Of a stretch of DNA of 8,604 nucleotides, positions 1-6,701 are shown in pieces; the stretch's first letter is position 1, and each line of letters begins with the position of its first letter. The notes beneath the pieces were generated by a model. It was not told where the DNA came from. It searched no databases and saw only the letters and a list, made by a program, of their open reading frames with translations. Made by a program: the position numbers and the translations under genes. Source of the DNA: Clostridiales bacterium UBA735. Its GTDB lineage: Bacteria > Bacillota > Clostridia > Oscillospirales > Oscillospiraceae. The stretch spans positions 1 to 8,604 of the forward strand of contig DBLB01000067.1 of assembly GCA_002298695.1 (NCBI GenBank), written 5' to 3'.

Positions 1-86
1 CACGCTATCTTGATGATGGCGGTCAGGCGGCATTTTGCGGATACGGTTTGTAGAGGCGGAAGACGCAAAATTGTGGATAAAGGCGC

Positions 87-119
87 AAAAAAACGGCCCG
101 CTCCTTCCGGAACGGGCCG
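87..119 (-). terminator. Intrinsic terminator of the ugpC-like gene
   Basis: Read on the minus strand, an 11-bp stem (CGGCCCGTTCC pairing with GGAGCGGGCCG, with one G-U pair) closes on a GGAA tetraloop at 94-119. It is followed at once by seven T residues (87-93 on the plus strand are A). It starts 12 nt past the ATPase stop codon, so transcription of that gene probably ends here and it is not co-transcribed with anything to the left. There is no comparable T-run on the plus-strand side, so it looks one-directional. Bases 1-86 beyond it show no gene I can support. Confidence 0.93.
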
Positions 120-131
120 ATTGGATTTATA

Positions 132-1313
<1,182 letters not shown>

Positions 1314-1355
1314 ACTGACTGACTCTGACTGTGCCGCCTCCGCGCGCACATTCTC

Positions 1356-1379
1356 GCGAACGCCGGGCTTGGCGAACGC
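1356..1379. repeat. Direct repeat GCGAACGC in the ugpC leader
   Basis: Two identical 8-bp copies of GCGAACGC lie at 1356-1363 and 1372-1379, 16 bp apart, within the transcribed leader of the ATPase gene. In the transcript they read GCGUUCGC, which is self-complementary, so the copies could pair with each other or fold locally. No function can be assigned. Confidence 0.5.
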
Positions 1380-1430
1380 ATTACGGCATGTCTCCACAAT
1401 GCCGCACCGCGAGTCCCGCGGACTTGGTAA

Positions 1431-1439
1431 TACCTCCTT
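1431..1439 (-). promoter_or_regulatory. Orphan Shine-Dalgarno-like sequence in the ugpC leader
   Basis: The minus strand reads AAGGAGGTA, preceded by a run of A, which is as good a ribosome-binding sequence as any in the window. No ATG, GTG or TTG lies at a usable distance (about 4-12 nt) downstream in any frame. The ATPase start codon is 117 nt further on. It may bind ribosomes without initiating, take part in leader folding, or be chance. Confidence 0.5.
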
Positions 1440-1496
1440 TTTTGACCGTGCAGCGCCAGAAATGTGGATTGGCGGCAGACGGCTGAATTCTTTATC

Positions 1497-1525
1497 AGTA
1501 TAACAGAACTTTCCGCAGATGTCAC
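1497..1525 (-). promoter_or_regulatory. Sigma-A type promoter for ugpC
   Basis: On the minus strand, -35 GTGACA (1520-1525) and -10 TATACT (1497-1502) are separated by 17 bp. Each box matches the vegetative consensus at five of six positions. Predicted transcription start is near 1490, giving a leader of about 177 nt before the ATG at 1313. AT-rich repeats lie directly behind the -35. Confidence 0.75.
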
Positions 1526-1538
1526 GAAAAATTTGTGA
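1522..1538. promoter_or_regulatory. Imperfect dyad overlapping the ugpC -35 box
   Basis: TCACGAA-AAA-TTTGTGA: the half-sites match at six of seven positions and flank a 3-bp centre. The left half covers four bases of the ugpC -35 hexamer. A protein bound here would block RNA polymerase, so this is a candidate repressor operator. It does not match the Rex (TTGTGAA...TTCACAA) or CcpA consensus. The cognate regulator is unknown. Confidence 0.4.
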
Positions 1539-1546
1539 AATTTGTG
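1529..1546. repeat. Tandem 9-bp repeat AAATTTGTG behind the ugpC -35
   Basis: Two perfect, directly abutting copies of AAATTTGTG lie at 1529-1537 and 1538-1546, just upstream of the ugpC -35 box as that gene is read. The AT-rich content and position fit an UP element or a two-site activator target. The first copy also forms the right half of the dyad at 1522-1538. Confidence 0.6.
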
Positions 1547-1570
1547 CCTGCCGGCGAAAAACAGGAGGTG

Positions 1571-1587
1571 TTCGACAATTTGTCGAA
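1571..1587. promoter_or_regulatory. Palindromic pair of Spo0A boxes
   Basis: TTCGACAATTTGTCGAA is a perfect inverted repeat of 8 bp around a central T. Each arm contains the Spo0A box TGTCGAA: plus strand at 1581-1587, minus strand at 1571-1577. Box centres are 10 bp apart. The site lies about 72 bp upstream of the predicted start of spo0A promoter P1 and about 89 bp upstream of that of ugpC. Spo0A encoded next door keeps the conserved recognition region ([15 protein letters not shown]), so it should read the same box (inference). Autoregulation, control of ugpC, or both are possible. Confidence 0.65.
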
Positions 1588-1616
1588 AAAATCTCCCTTT
1601 TCTGACATTTTTTAAC

Positions 1617-1644
1617 TTGCCTCCTACGGAAGAAACTATATAAT
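1617..1644 (+). promoter_or_regulatory. Candidate distal promoter P1 of spo0A
   Basis: A perfect -10 TATAAT (1639-1644) is preceded, at 16 bp, by a weak -35 TTGCCT (1617-1622, four of six matches). Predicted start is near 1651, leaving a leader of about 233 nt before the spo0A ATG. The Spo0A-box palindrome lies 30 bp upstream of the -35. Confidence 0.6.
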
Positions 1645-1791
1645 AGAAGTATCTTCCAAAACGGCGCATAGGGGCGGCGGAATTCCGGAGAAAAACGCGA
1701 GCGGTGCGATTTGACGGAAGCAGGCGGCGAATTGCGTCGAACCGTGTCGGATGTACCCGAGAACTTCTGGCAGTTTCTTCCACGCAAAGAA

Positions 1792-1820
1792 TTGAAATTG
1801 TTCGAAACCTGTGCTACATT
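1792..1820 (+). promoter_or_regulatory. Candidate proximal promoter P2 of spo0A
   Basis: -35 TTGAAA (1792-1797), a 17-bp spacer, and -10 TACATT (1815-1820) with a TGC extension just before it (extended -10). Predicted start is near 1827, about 57 nt before the ATG. This is the better-spaced of the two candidates for routine spo0A expression. Confidence 0.55.
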
Positions 1821-1867
1821 GTTATTGCTGCAGCAAATATGGACATTGTTCCGCAAAACCAAGAATT

Positions 1868-1880
1868 GAGGAGAGAAGGA
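1868..1880 (+). promoter_or_regulatory. Ribosome-binding site of spo0A
   Basis: A purine run containing GAGGAG (10 nt before the ATG) and AAGGA (3 nt before it). It fixes the start at 1884. The in-frame ATG codons at 1704 and 1839 have no such site. Confidence 0.8.
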
Positions 1881-1883
1881 CAC

Positions 1884-2651
1884 ATGGATCGTCGAGTCAG
1901 GATTCTGCTTGCAGACGGAAATGAAGAATTCTGCGGGCATTTGAAACAAACATTGGAAGAAACTGCGCACTGCGAGGTCGTCGGTGTCGCCAACGACGGT
2001 GTGCGCGCATGTGAACTGCTGCAATCCCGCCAGCCGGATCTGCTGATACTGGATCTGATGCTGCCGAAACGGGACGGCATTGCGGTGCTCCGCGAGGCGC
2101 AGGAGTTGGAGAGAGCTCCGATGGCGCTCGTCATCACCGGGTTCATGACGGAATATGTCGGAACCATGGCCGCGGAGCTCGGTGTACAGTATTTCATGAG
2201 CAAACCGTGCGACTGCGCGTCCGTTGCCGAGCGCATCCGGGAAATGACCACCACTGCCCGGCCGCAGGCGCGCCGGAACGAAGCGAGCACCGAGGCGCTC
2301 GTCACCTCCATCATCCACGAGATCGGCGTGCCGGCACACATCAAGGGCTATCAGTACCTGCGCGAGGCCATTCTGATCGCAATCAATGACATGGATGTCA
2401 TCAATGCCATCACGAAGGTGCTCTATCCGCAGGTCGCCAAGACCTTTTCCACCACGCCGTCGCGCGTTGAGCGCGCCATCCGCCATGCCATCGAGGTCGC
2501 CTGGGATCGCGGCGATCTGGAAACATTACAGAAATTCTTCGGCTATACTGTTTCCAACACGAAGGGCAAGCCGACCAATTCTGAGTTCATCGCGCTCATT
2601 GCCGACAAGCTGCAATTGCAGCTGAAAAACATGAACGCCAACGCCGGCTGA
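1884..2651 (+). CDS. spo0A: Sporulation master response regulator Spo0A
   Basis: Encodes 255 aa. It is the phosphorelay response regulator that activates and represses transcription at entry into sporulation and in stationary phase. The receiver domain (about 4-120) has phospho-acceptor Asp57 (LILD57LMLP), switch Thr85 and Lys107 (SKP). The C-terminal Spo0A DNA-binding domain (about 138-250) begins [16 protein letters not shown] and carries [17 protein letters not shown] and [18 protein letters not shown], both nearly identical to Bacillus Spo0A. The linker is short, so the protein is about 12 aa shorter than the Bacillus one. One oddity: the usual acidic pair at the start of the receiver is Asp11-Gly12 rather than Asp-Asp. 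The start is chosen by the purine-rich site at 1868-1880 and by family alignment. It is divergent from ugpC and convergent with the aro operon; spoIVB, the usual upstream neighbour, is not here. A palindromic pair of Spo0A boxes upstream suggests autoregulation. Confidence 0.98.
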   Translation: MDRRVRILLADGNEEFCGHLKQTLEETAHCEVVGVANDGVRACELLQSRQPDLLILDLMLPKRDGIAVLREAQELERAPMALVITGFMTEYVGTMAAELGVQYFMSKPCDCASVAERIREMTTTARPQARRNEASTEALVTSIIHEIGVPAHIKGYQYLREAILIAINDMDVINAITKVLYPQVAKTFSTTPSRVERAIRHAIEVAWDRGDLETLQKFFGYTVSNTKGKPTNSEFIALIADKLQLQLKNMNANAG

Positions 2652-2689
2652 CCCGGCATACACAAGATCCAACGCAATTTTCAAAACCA

Positions 2690-2718
2690 GGCCGGGCGCG
2701 CATTTTGCGCGCCCGGCC
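2690..2718. terminator. Bidirectional terminator between spo0A and the aro operon
   Basis: A perfect 12-bp GC-rich stem (GGCCGGGCGCGC with its complement) closes on the 5-nt loop ATTTT. It lies 38 nt after the spo0A stop and 20 nt after the aminotransferase stop. T-tracts are modest on both sides: TTCATAT rightward and TGGTTTTG leftward. It can therefore serve both convergent transcripts, though neither tail is ideal. Confidence 0.88.
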
Positions 2719-2738
2719 TTCATATCGATTTCGGCTTT

Positions 2739-3923
2739 TCAATTTTTGACCAGCCCGAATTCCTCCGCCAGCGCCGCAAATCTGGGCATGGCGCGCTCCA
2801 GCCGCTCCATCGGCACGCAGTAGGCCAGCCGCGCATAGCCCGGGCAGGCAAATTCCTCGCCCGGCACGAGCAGCAGATCGAGCTCCATCGCCCGCCGGCA
2901 GAACCCCTCCGGCGTCCGGAGGAACAGATAAAACGCGCCGTCCGGTCGCACGCAGCGGTAGCCGAGCGCCGTCAGTGACCGGTAGAGGTAGTTCCGGTTC
3001 GCCTCATAGACCGAGAGATCGGCTGTCTGCCCGATGCAGTCCCGCACGACCATTTGGAACAGCGACGAGACGTTGATATAGCCGAGCGCGCGCGCCGCGC
3101 CGCCGATGGCGCACAGCAGCGTCTCCCGCTCTGCGACCTGCGCGGAGACGGCCAGATAGCCGACCCGCTCGCCGGGCAGGGAAAGCGACTTGCTGAACGA
3201 CGTGCAGTAGACGGTATTGTCGTAGAGGTCGGGCAGAAACGGCGCCTTCGCGCCGCCGTACACCAGATCCCGGTACGGCTCGTCGGCCAGAACATAGATC
3301 GGATGTCCGTATTCCGCCTCCTTTTCCCGCAGCAGCGCCGCCAGCGCCTCCAGCCCTGCACGCTCCAGCACCACGCCGGACGGGTTGTTCGGTGAATTGA
3401 GCAGCAGCAGCGCCGTCTGCGGCGTCAGCGCCGCCTCCACCGCCGCCAGATCGATCTGGAACGTCTCCGGGTCGGACCGCACCTCGACCAGCCGCCCGCC
3501 GACGGCTTCGACATACACGCGGTACTCGGAAAAATACGGCGTCAGCGTGATGGCCTCGTCCCCCGGCGAGAGCAGCGCGGCGCACGCGATGGCCAGCGCG
3601 GCGCAGGCCCCGGAGGTCATGAAAATATCCTCCGCGCCATACTGCGTCCGGAACGTCCGGGAAAGATACTCCGCCATGGCGCGCCGCACGTCATACAGCC
3701 CGGGCGCGGGCGTGTAGCTGTGCAGCACGTCCGGCGGCACGGTATCCAGCAGGCGCCGGATGCTCCGCTCCACGCAGGCCGGGGCCTGGACGCTCGGGTT
3801 GCCGATCGTGAAGTTGAACACATTTTCTGCCCCGACGACGGCGGCGCGCGCCTCGCCGTACGCCGCGATCTCGCGGATGCCGCAGCCCTGGCTGCCCCAT
3901 TCGATCATCCGTTTTGCAATCAT
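2739..3923 (-). CDS. PLP-dependent class I/II aminotransferase, probably aromatic/aspartate type
   Basis: Encodes 394 aa, a normal length for fold-type I aminotransferases; it should be cytoplasmic. Visible features: substrate-loop region FTIGNPS (38-44), NSPNNPSG (176-183), cofactor Asp214 and Tyr217 in LADEPYR, Schiff-base Lys245 in SFSKSLSLPGERVGY with Arg253, and a C-terminal Arg365 in the position that normally grips the substrate carboxylate. It is the last gene of the aromatic operon, and its ATG overlaps the aroQ stop as ATGA, with GGAGG 10 nt upstream at 3934-3938. From context it most likely transaminates phenylpyruvate (and perhaps 4-hydroxyphenylpyruvate) with glutamate or aspartate, completing phenylalanine synthesis after PheA. 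Sequence alone does not fix the substrate; aspartate or another 2-oxo acid is possible. A second Met at residue 6 is a less likely start. Confidence 0.9.
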   Translation of the reverse strand: MIAKRMIEWGSQGCGIREIAAYGEARAAVVGAENVFNFTIGNPSVQAPACVERSIRRLLDTVPPDVLHSYTPAPGLYDVRRAMAEYLSRTFRTQYGAEDIFMTSGACAALAIACAALLSPGDEAITLTPYFSEYRVYVEAVGGRLVEVRSDPETFQIDLAAVEAALTPQTALLLLNSPNNPSGVVLERAGLEALAALLREKEAEYGHPIYVLADEPYRDLVYGGAKAPFLPDLYDNTVYCTSFSKSLSLPGERVGYLAVSAQVAERETLLCAIGGAARALGYINVSSLFQMVVRDCIGQTADLSVYEANRNYLYRSLTALGYRCVRPDGAFYLFLRTPEGFCRRAMELDLLLVPGEEFACPGYARLAYCVPMERLERAMPRFAALAEEFGLVKN

Positions 3924-4351
3924 TTCAGATACGCCTCCAAAAACCGCACGGCCTCGATGTAACCGTCAAAGCCCAGTCCCTTGTACGTCTTCACACACGC
4001 CATTCCGGCGTAGGATACCTGCCGGAACGCCTCGCGCGCGTCCACGTCCGAAATATGCACCTCCACCGCCGGGATCGCCACCGCCTTCAGCGCGTCGAGG
4101 ATCGCCACGCTCGTGTGTGTATAGGCCGCCGGATTGATGACGATCCCGTCATAGACGCCGTAAGCCGCCTGAATGGCGTCCACGATCGCACCCTCGTGGT
4201 TGGACTGGAAAAACGAGACCTCCACGCCCTCCGTCAGACAGAACGCCCGGATCTTCTCCACCAGCGCGTCATAGGTCTGCGTGCCGTAAATGCCCGGTTC
4301 CCGCATGCCCAGCAGATTGAGGTTCGGCCCGTTGATGACAAGCAGTTTCAT
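3920..4351 (-). CDS. aroQ: Type II 3-dehydroquinate dehydratase
   Basis: Encodes 143 aa, the usual length of the small type II enzyme, which forms a dodecamer. It converts 3-dehydroquinate to 3-dehydroshikimate, step 3 of the shikimate pathway. The signature runs MKLLVINGPNLNLLGMREP at the start, then catalytic Tyr22 (IYG), SNHEG (50-54), NPAAYTHTS (73-81, with Asn73 and His79) and VEVHISD (97-103, with His99). All expected active-site residues are present. The ATG at 4351 overlaps the stop of the aroE-aroK fusion as ATGA, and GGAGG lies 8 nt upstream inside that gene (4360-4364). The open frame extends to 4729, but that extension is aroE-aroK sequence in another frame and has no family features. 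Confidence 0.98.
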   Translation of the reverse strand: MKLLVINGPNLNLLGMREPGIYGTQTYDALVEKIRAFCLTEGVEVSFFQSNHEGAIVDAIQAAYGVYDGIVINPAAYTHTSVAILDALKAVAIPAVEVHISDVDAREAFRQVSYAGMACVKTYKGLGFDGYIEAVRFLEAYLK

Positions 4352-5562
4352 TCCACATACCTCCGGATCAGTTCGACGGCGCGTTCGATCGCCCCCTCGT
4401 TGTCGATTTTTACGTCCGCAAAGCGCCGGTACATCGGTTCCCGGCGCGCATACATCGCTTCGGCGCTCTCCGCCTGCGAAAGGGGCCGGCCCTCGCTCGG
4501 CAGCTTCCACGGGCTGCGCAGCAGCCAGAAGATCGTCCCGTTCTGATGCAGCAGCGGATAATTTTCGCTTCGCGTCACGCAGCCGCCGCCCGTCGAGAGG
4601 ATGATGCCGGAGCGTTTGCCAAGCTCGCGCAGCGCTTCGGTCTCGAGCCGCCGGAATTCCTGCTCGCCGTCCGCGGCGAAAATTTCCGGGATGCTTTTTC
4701 CGGCCGCCTTCTCGATATACGCGTCGCACTCGACGACCTCACGCCCGAGCGCCTGCCCGAGCAGCTTCGCGGCGCTGCTCTTGCCGCTGCCCGGCATGCC
4801 GATCAGCACAATGTTTTCCAGCCGCGCCCGCACCTGCCGCTCGACGCGCTCCAGTGCCTCAGCCGGAATGGACGTTCCGGTGAAGATCTCGCTGCTGCGC
4901 CGCGCCTGCGCGACGAGCATCGAAAGCCCGCCTGCGCACGGGATCCCGAGCGCCTCTGCCTGCAAAAGCAGCGCGGTGCGCGCCGGATTGTAGACGATGT
5001 CGAATACGCCTGCGCAGCGTGGAAATTCCCGCAGATCGGCCGCGGCTGTTCCCGTGTTCGGATACATGCCGAGCGGCGTCGTATTGACGAGGATCTCCGC
5101 GCTCCGGTCCATATTTTCATAGTTGTCCGCACCGGAGCGGGAAATGACCGTCACCGACGCTGCGCCGAGGTCTCGCAGCACCGCGCACACCGTCATCGAC
5201 GCGCCGCCGCTGCCGAACACGAGCGCCTTTCTTCCCGCGACGGCAATGCCGCTCCGGCATACCATGTACCGGAAGCCGTCGTAGTCCGTGTTGTCGCCGT
5301 AAATCGTGCCGTCCGCGCGCCGGACGAGCGTGTTCACGCTCCCGAGCTTTTCTGCCGTTTCCGACAGCGCCGTGCAGTATGGCACCACAGCTTTTTTATA
5401 TGGGATGGTGACGTTCAGACCGTCCCAATCGCCCTCCCGCAGAAACGCGTCCAGCGCCTCCGGCTGCGTGGGAAACAGCTCGTAGCTGTATCGGGCCAGC
5501 AGACTGTGGATCATGGGCGAGTAGCTGTGCCCCAGCACCTGTCCGAGCAATCCGCACCGCAT
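4348..5562 (-). CDS. aroE-aroK: Bifunctional shikimate dehydrogenase / shikimate kinase (AroE-AroK fusion)
   Basis: Encodes 404 aa, two enzymes in one chain. Residues 1 to about 248 are AroE (3-dehydroshikimate + NADPH to shikimate): HSYSP (12-16) binds shikimate, catalytic Lys56 lies in NVTIPYKK (50-57) and Asp93 in GDNTD (89-93), the nucleotide loop is GSGGAS (117-122), followed by NTTPLGMYPN (160-169) and GLSMLVAQA (212-220). Residues about 249-404 are shikimate kinase (shikimate + ATP to shikimate-3-phosphate): P-loop GMPGSGKSS (255-263), Asp280 in VECDAYIE, EFRRLE (302-307), TGGG (324-327), lid RPLS (359-362) and RREPMY (373-378). There is one uninterrupted frame with no internal stop. 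The AroE half is compact, with few residues between SRSGADN and NTTPLG and SRS where NRT is common. Its ATG overlaps the pheA stop by one base (TGATG), with GAGG 7 nt upstream. The fusion would link two consecutive pathway steps. Confidence 0.97.
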   Translation of the reverse strand: MRCGLLGQVLGHSYSPMIHSLLARYSYELFPTQPEALDAFLREGDWDGLNVTIPYKKAVVPYCTALSETAEKLGSVNTLVRRADGTIYGDNTDYDGFRYMVCRSGIAVAGRKALVFGSGGASMTVCAVLRDLGAASVTVISRSGADNYENMDRSAEILVNTTPLGMYPNTGTAAADLREFPRCAGVFDIVYNPARTALLLQAEALGIPCAGGLSMLVAQARRSSEIFTGTSIPAEALERVERQVRARLENIVLIGMPGSGKSSAAKLLGQALGREVVECDAYIEKAAGKSIPEIFAADGEQEFRRLETEALRELGKRSGIILSTGGGCVTRSENYPLLHQNGTIFWLLRSPWKLPSEGRPLSQAESAEAMYARREPMYRRFADVKIDNEGAIERAVELIRRYVE

Positions 5563-6701
5563 CAGACCACCTCGCTGTAGCTGCCGAGATAGGCAAACTC
5601 CTCGCAGAGAGACGGCATTTCCCCGATCAGCTGCAGCAGCTGCGGCGAATAGACCGGCGTTTCAAGGTCGAAGTAGAACATGAACTCGAAGTTCCGGTCG
5701 GGCATCGGCCGGCTTTCCAGCTTGTTCAGGTTCAGCCCCAGTGCGTAGAACCGCGAGAGCAGCTTGTAGAGCGAGCCCGGTTCGTGCGGCAGCACCGCCA
5801 TCAGACTGGTCCGGTTCGCACCCGGATAAATTTCGAGCTTTTTCGAGATGCAGATGAAGCGCGTGAAGTTGTTGTCCTGATCCTGTACCGAGGCTTCGAG
5901 GCATTCCAGCCCATAGAGCTTCTGGCACGAGCGGGACGAGAGCGCCGCGCACCCGCCGCCCGATTCCGCGACCCGCTTGGCCGCGACGGCCGTGTTTTCG
6001 CACGGAATGATCTTCACGCCCGGGAACTTCTGCAAATACTGCTCGCACTGGCTGAGTGCCTGCTGGTGCGAGTAAATTTCGCGGATGTCCTCCTTCTTCG
6101 TGCCGGGCTTGACCAGCAGATTGTGGTCGACCTTCAGGCGGATGCTCCGCACAATGCGGAAATTGTGGTGCGTCATCAGGTCGTACACTGCGTTGACCGA
6201 GCCGGCCGTGCTGTTTTCCACCGGCACGACGCCATACTGGCAGAGACCGGCCTCTATGGCCGAGAATACGGCCTCGAACGAGTTGAAATACAGCACGTTC
6301 GCCAGCCGGAACAGCTTGTCGCACGCCAGCTGCGAATATGCCCCCGCCACGCCCTGGCACGCGACCACGGCCTTCTCCGGGAACAGCTTCGGCGTCTGCT
6401 CGATGGCTGCCTGAATTTCCTGCGTCAGCGCCGTTGCCCCGCCGAGCAGCCGGTTCTGATAGCTGCGGCTGAGCTCAAACAGCAGCGAATAGAGCGATAC
6501 GGCGTATTCCTGCAAAGCCTCCGGCGTCCGCTCCGCCACGTCCAGCAGCTTCGCCCGCTCCCGTGCCGGGTCGAGCACCGGCAGCCCATGTTCCTTCTTG
6601 TATGCCGCAATGCCCGCGGCCACGTCCATCCGCTCTGCAAACAGCCCGATCAGCTTTCGATCGATTTCATCGATTTTCACCCGGTACTCGCTCAGCTCCA
6701 T
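5562..6701 (-). CDS. pheA: P-protein: chorismate mutase / prephenate dehydratase
   Basis: Encodes 379 aa with three domains in the normal P-protein order and length. Residues 1 to about 88 are an AroQ-class chorismate mutase (chorismate to prephenate; RVKIDEIDRKLIGLFAERM, then DPARERAKL). Residues about 110-285 are prephenate dehydratase (prephenate to phenylpyruvate): GVAGAYSQLA, VPVENSTAGSV (159-169), and the catalytic NFTRF (278-282, with Thr280). Residues about 298-375 are an ACT domain with EPGSLYKLL and the ESRP motif (329-332), which in this family forms the phenylalanine-binding site. Allosteric inhibition by phenylalanine is therefore expected. The gene overlaps the aroC 3' end by 10 nt; a purine-rich stretch (GGAAGAAG) just before the ATG can serve as ribosome site. 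Placing the phenylalanine branch enzyme between common-pathway genes suggests a phenylalanine-weighted operon. Confidence 0.98.
   Translation of the reverse strand: MELSEYRVKIDEIDRKLIGLFAERMDVAAGIAAYKKEHGLPVLDPARERAKLLDVAERTPEALQEYAVSLYSLLFELSRSYQNRLLGGATALTQEIQAAIEQTPKLFPEKAVVACQGVAGAYSQLACDKLFRLANVLYFNSFEAVFSAIEAGLCQYGVVPVENSTAGSVNAVYDLMTHHNFRIVRSIRLKVDHNLLVKPGTKKEDIREIYSHQQALSQCEQYLQKFPGVKIIPCENTAVAAKRVAESGGGCAALSSRSCQKLYGLECLEASVQDQDNNFTRFICISKKLEIYPGANRTSLMAVLPHEPGSLYKLLSRFYALGLNLNKLESRPMPDRNFEFMFYFDLETPVYSPQLLQLIGEMPSLCEEFAYLGSYSEVV

Larger units (their letters stand above)
1314..1883. other. Divergent regulatory region between ugpC and spo0A
   Basis: A 570-bp stretch with no credible protein-coding gene. 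From left to right it holds the GC-rich ugpC leader (about 1314-1490), the ugpC promoter (1497-1525), a dyad and tandem repeat over and just behind its -35, a palindromic pair of Spo0A boxes (1571-1587), a TATAAT-type plus-strand promoter (1617-1644), and a second plus-strand promoter closer to spo0A (1792-1820). The middle (about 1490-1660) is clearly more AT-rich than the coding sequence on either side, as expected for a promoter region. Open frames running through it on both strands are extensions of neighbouring frames and have no family features. Confidence 0.8.

Noticed and set aside
1370..1376. A further Spo0A-like box TGGCGAA in the ugpC leader, and CGTCGAA at 1735-1741
   Set aside because: Single sites with a non-preferred or mismatched base are expected by chance in GC-rich DNA; not counted as operators.
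1531..1546. Possible Rex operator near the ugpC promoter
   Set aside because: Only one half-site (TTGTGAA) is present; the partner TTCACAA is missing in the right orientation.
1563..1615. Plus-strand AGGAGGTG (1563-1570) followed by a TTG-started 11-codon frame at 1580
   Set aside because: Spacing is long, the start is weak, the frame overlaps the Spo0A-box palindrome, and it lies upstream of the mapped-by-eye plus-strand promoter P1.
1781..1870. Sigma-H promoter before spo0A (GAAT cores at about 1790 and 1862)
   Set aside because: No AGGA-type -35 at the right distance; the second would start transcription inside the ribosome site.
1704..1883. A 60-codon in-frame N-terminal extension of Spo0A starting at 1704 or 1839
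   Set aside because: Neither upstream ATG has a ribosome site, the P2 promoter lies inside the stretch, and Spo0A proteins begin at the position matching 1884.
1314..2486. The 784-residue open frame that extends the ATPase gene backwards through the intergenic region and antisense to spo0A
   Set aside because: Conserved ATPase sequence begins at the Met at 1313. The upstream part has no family features and runs antisense to a certain spo0A gene and over promoters.
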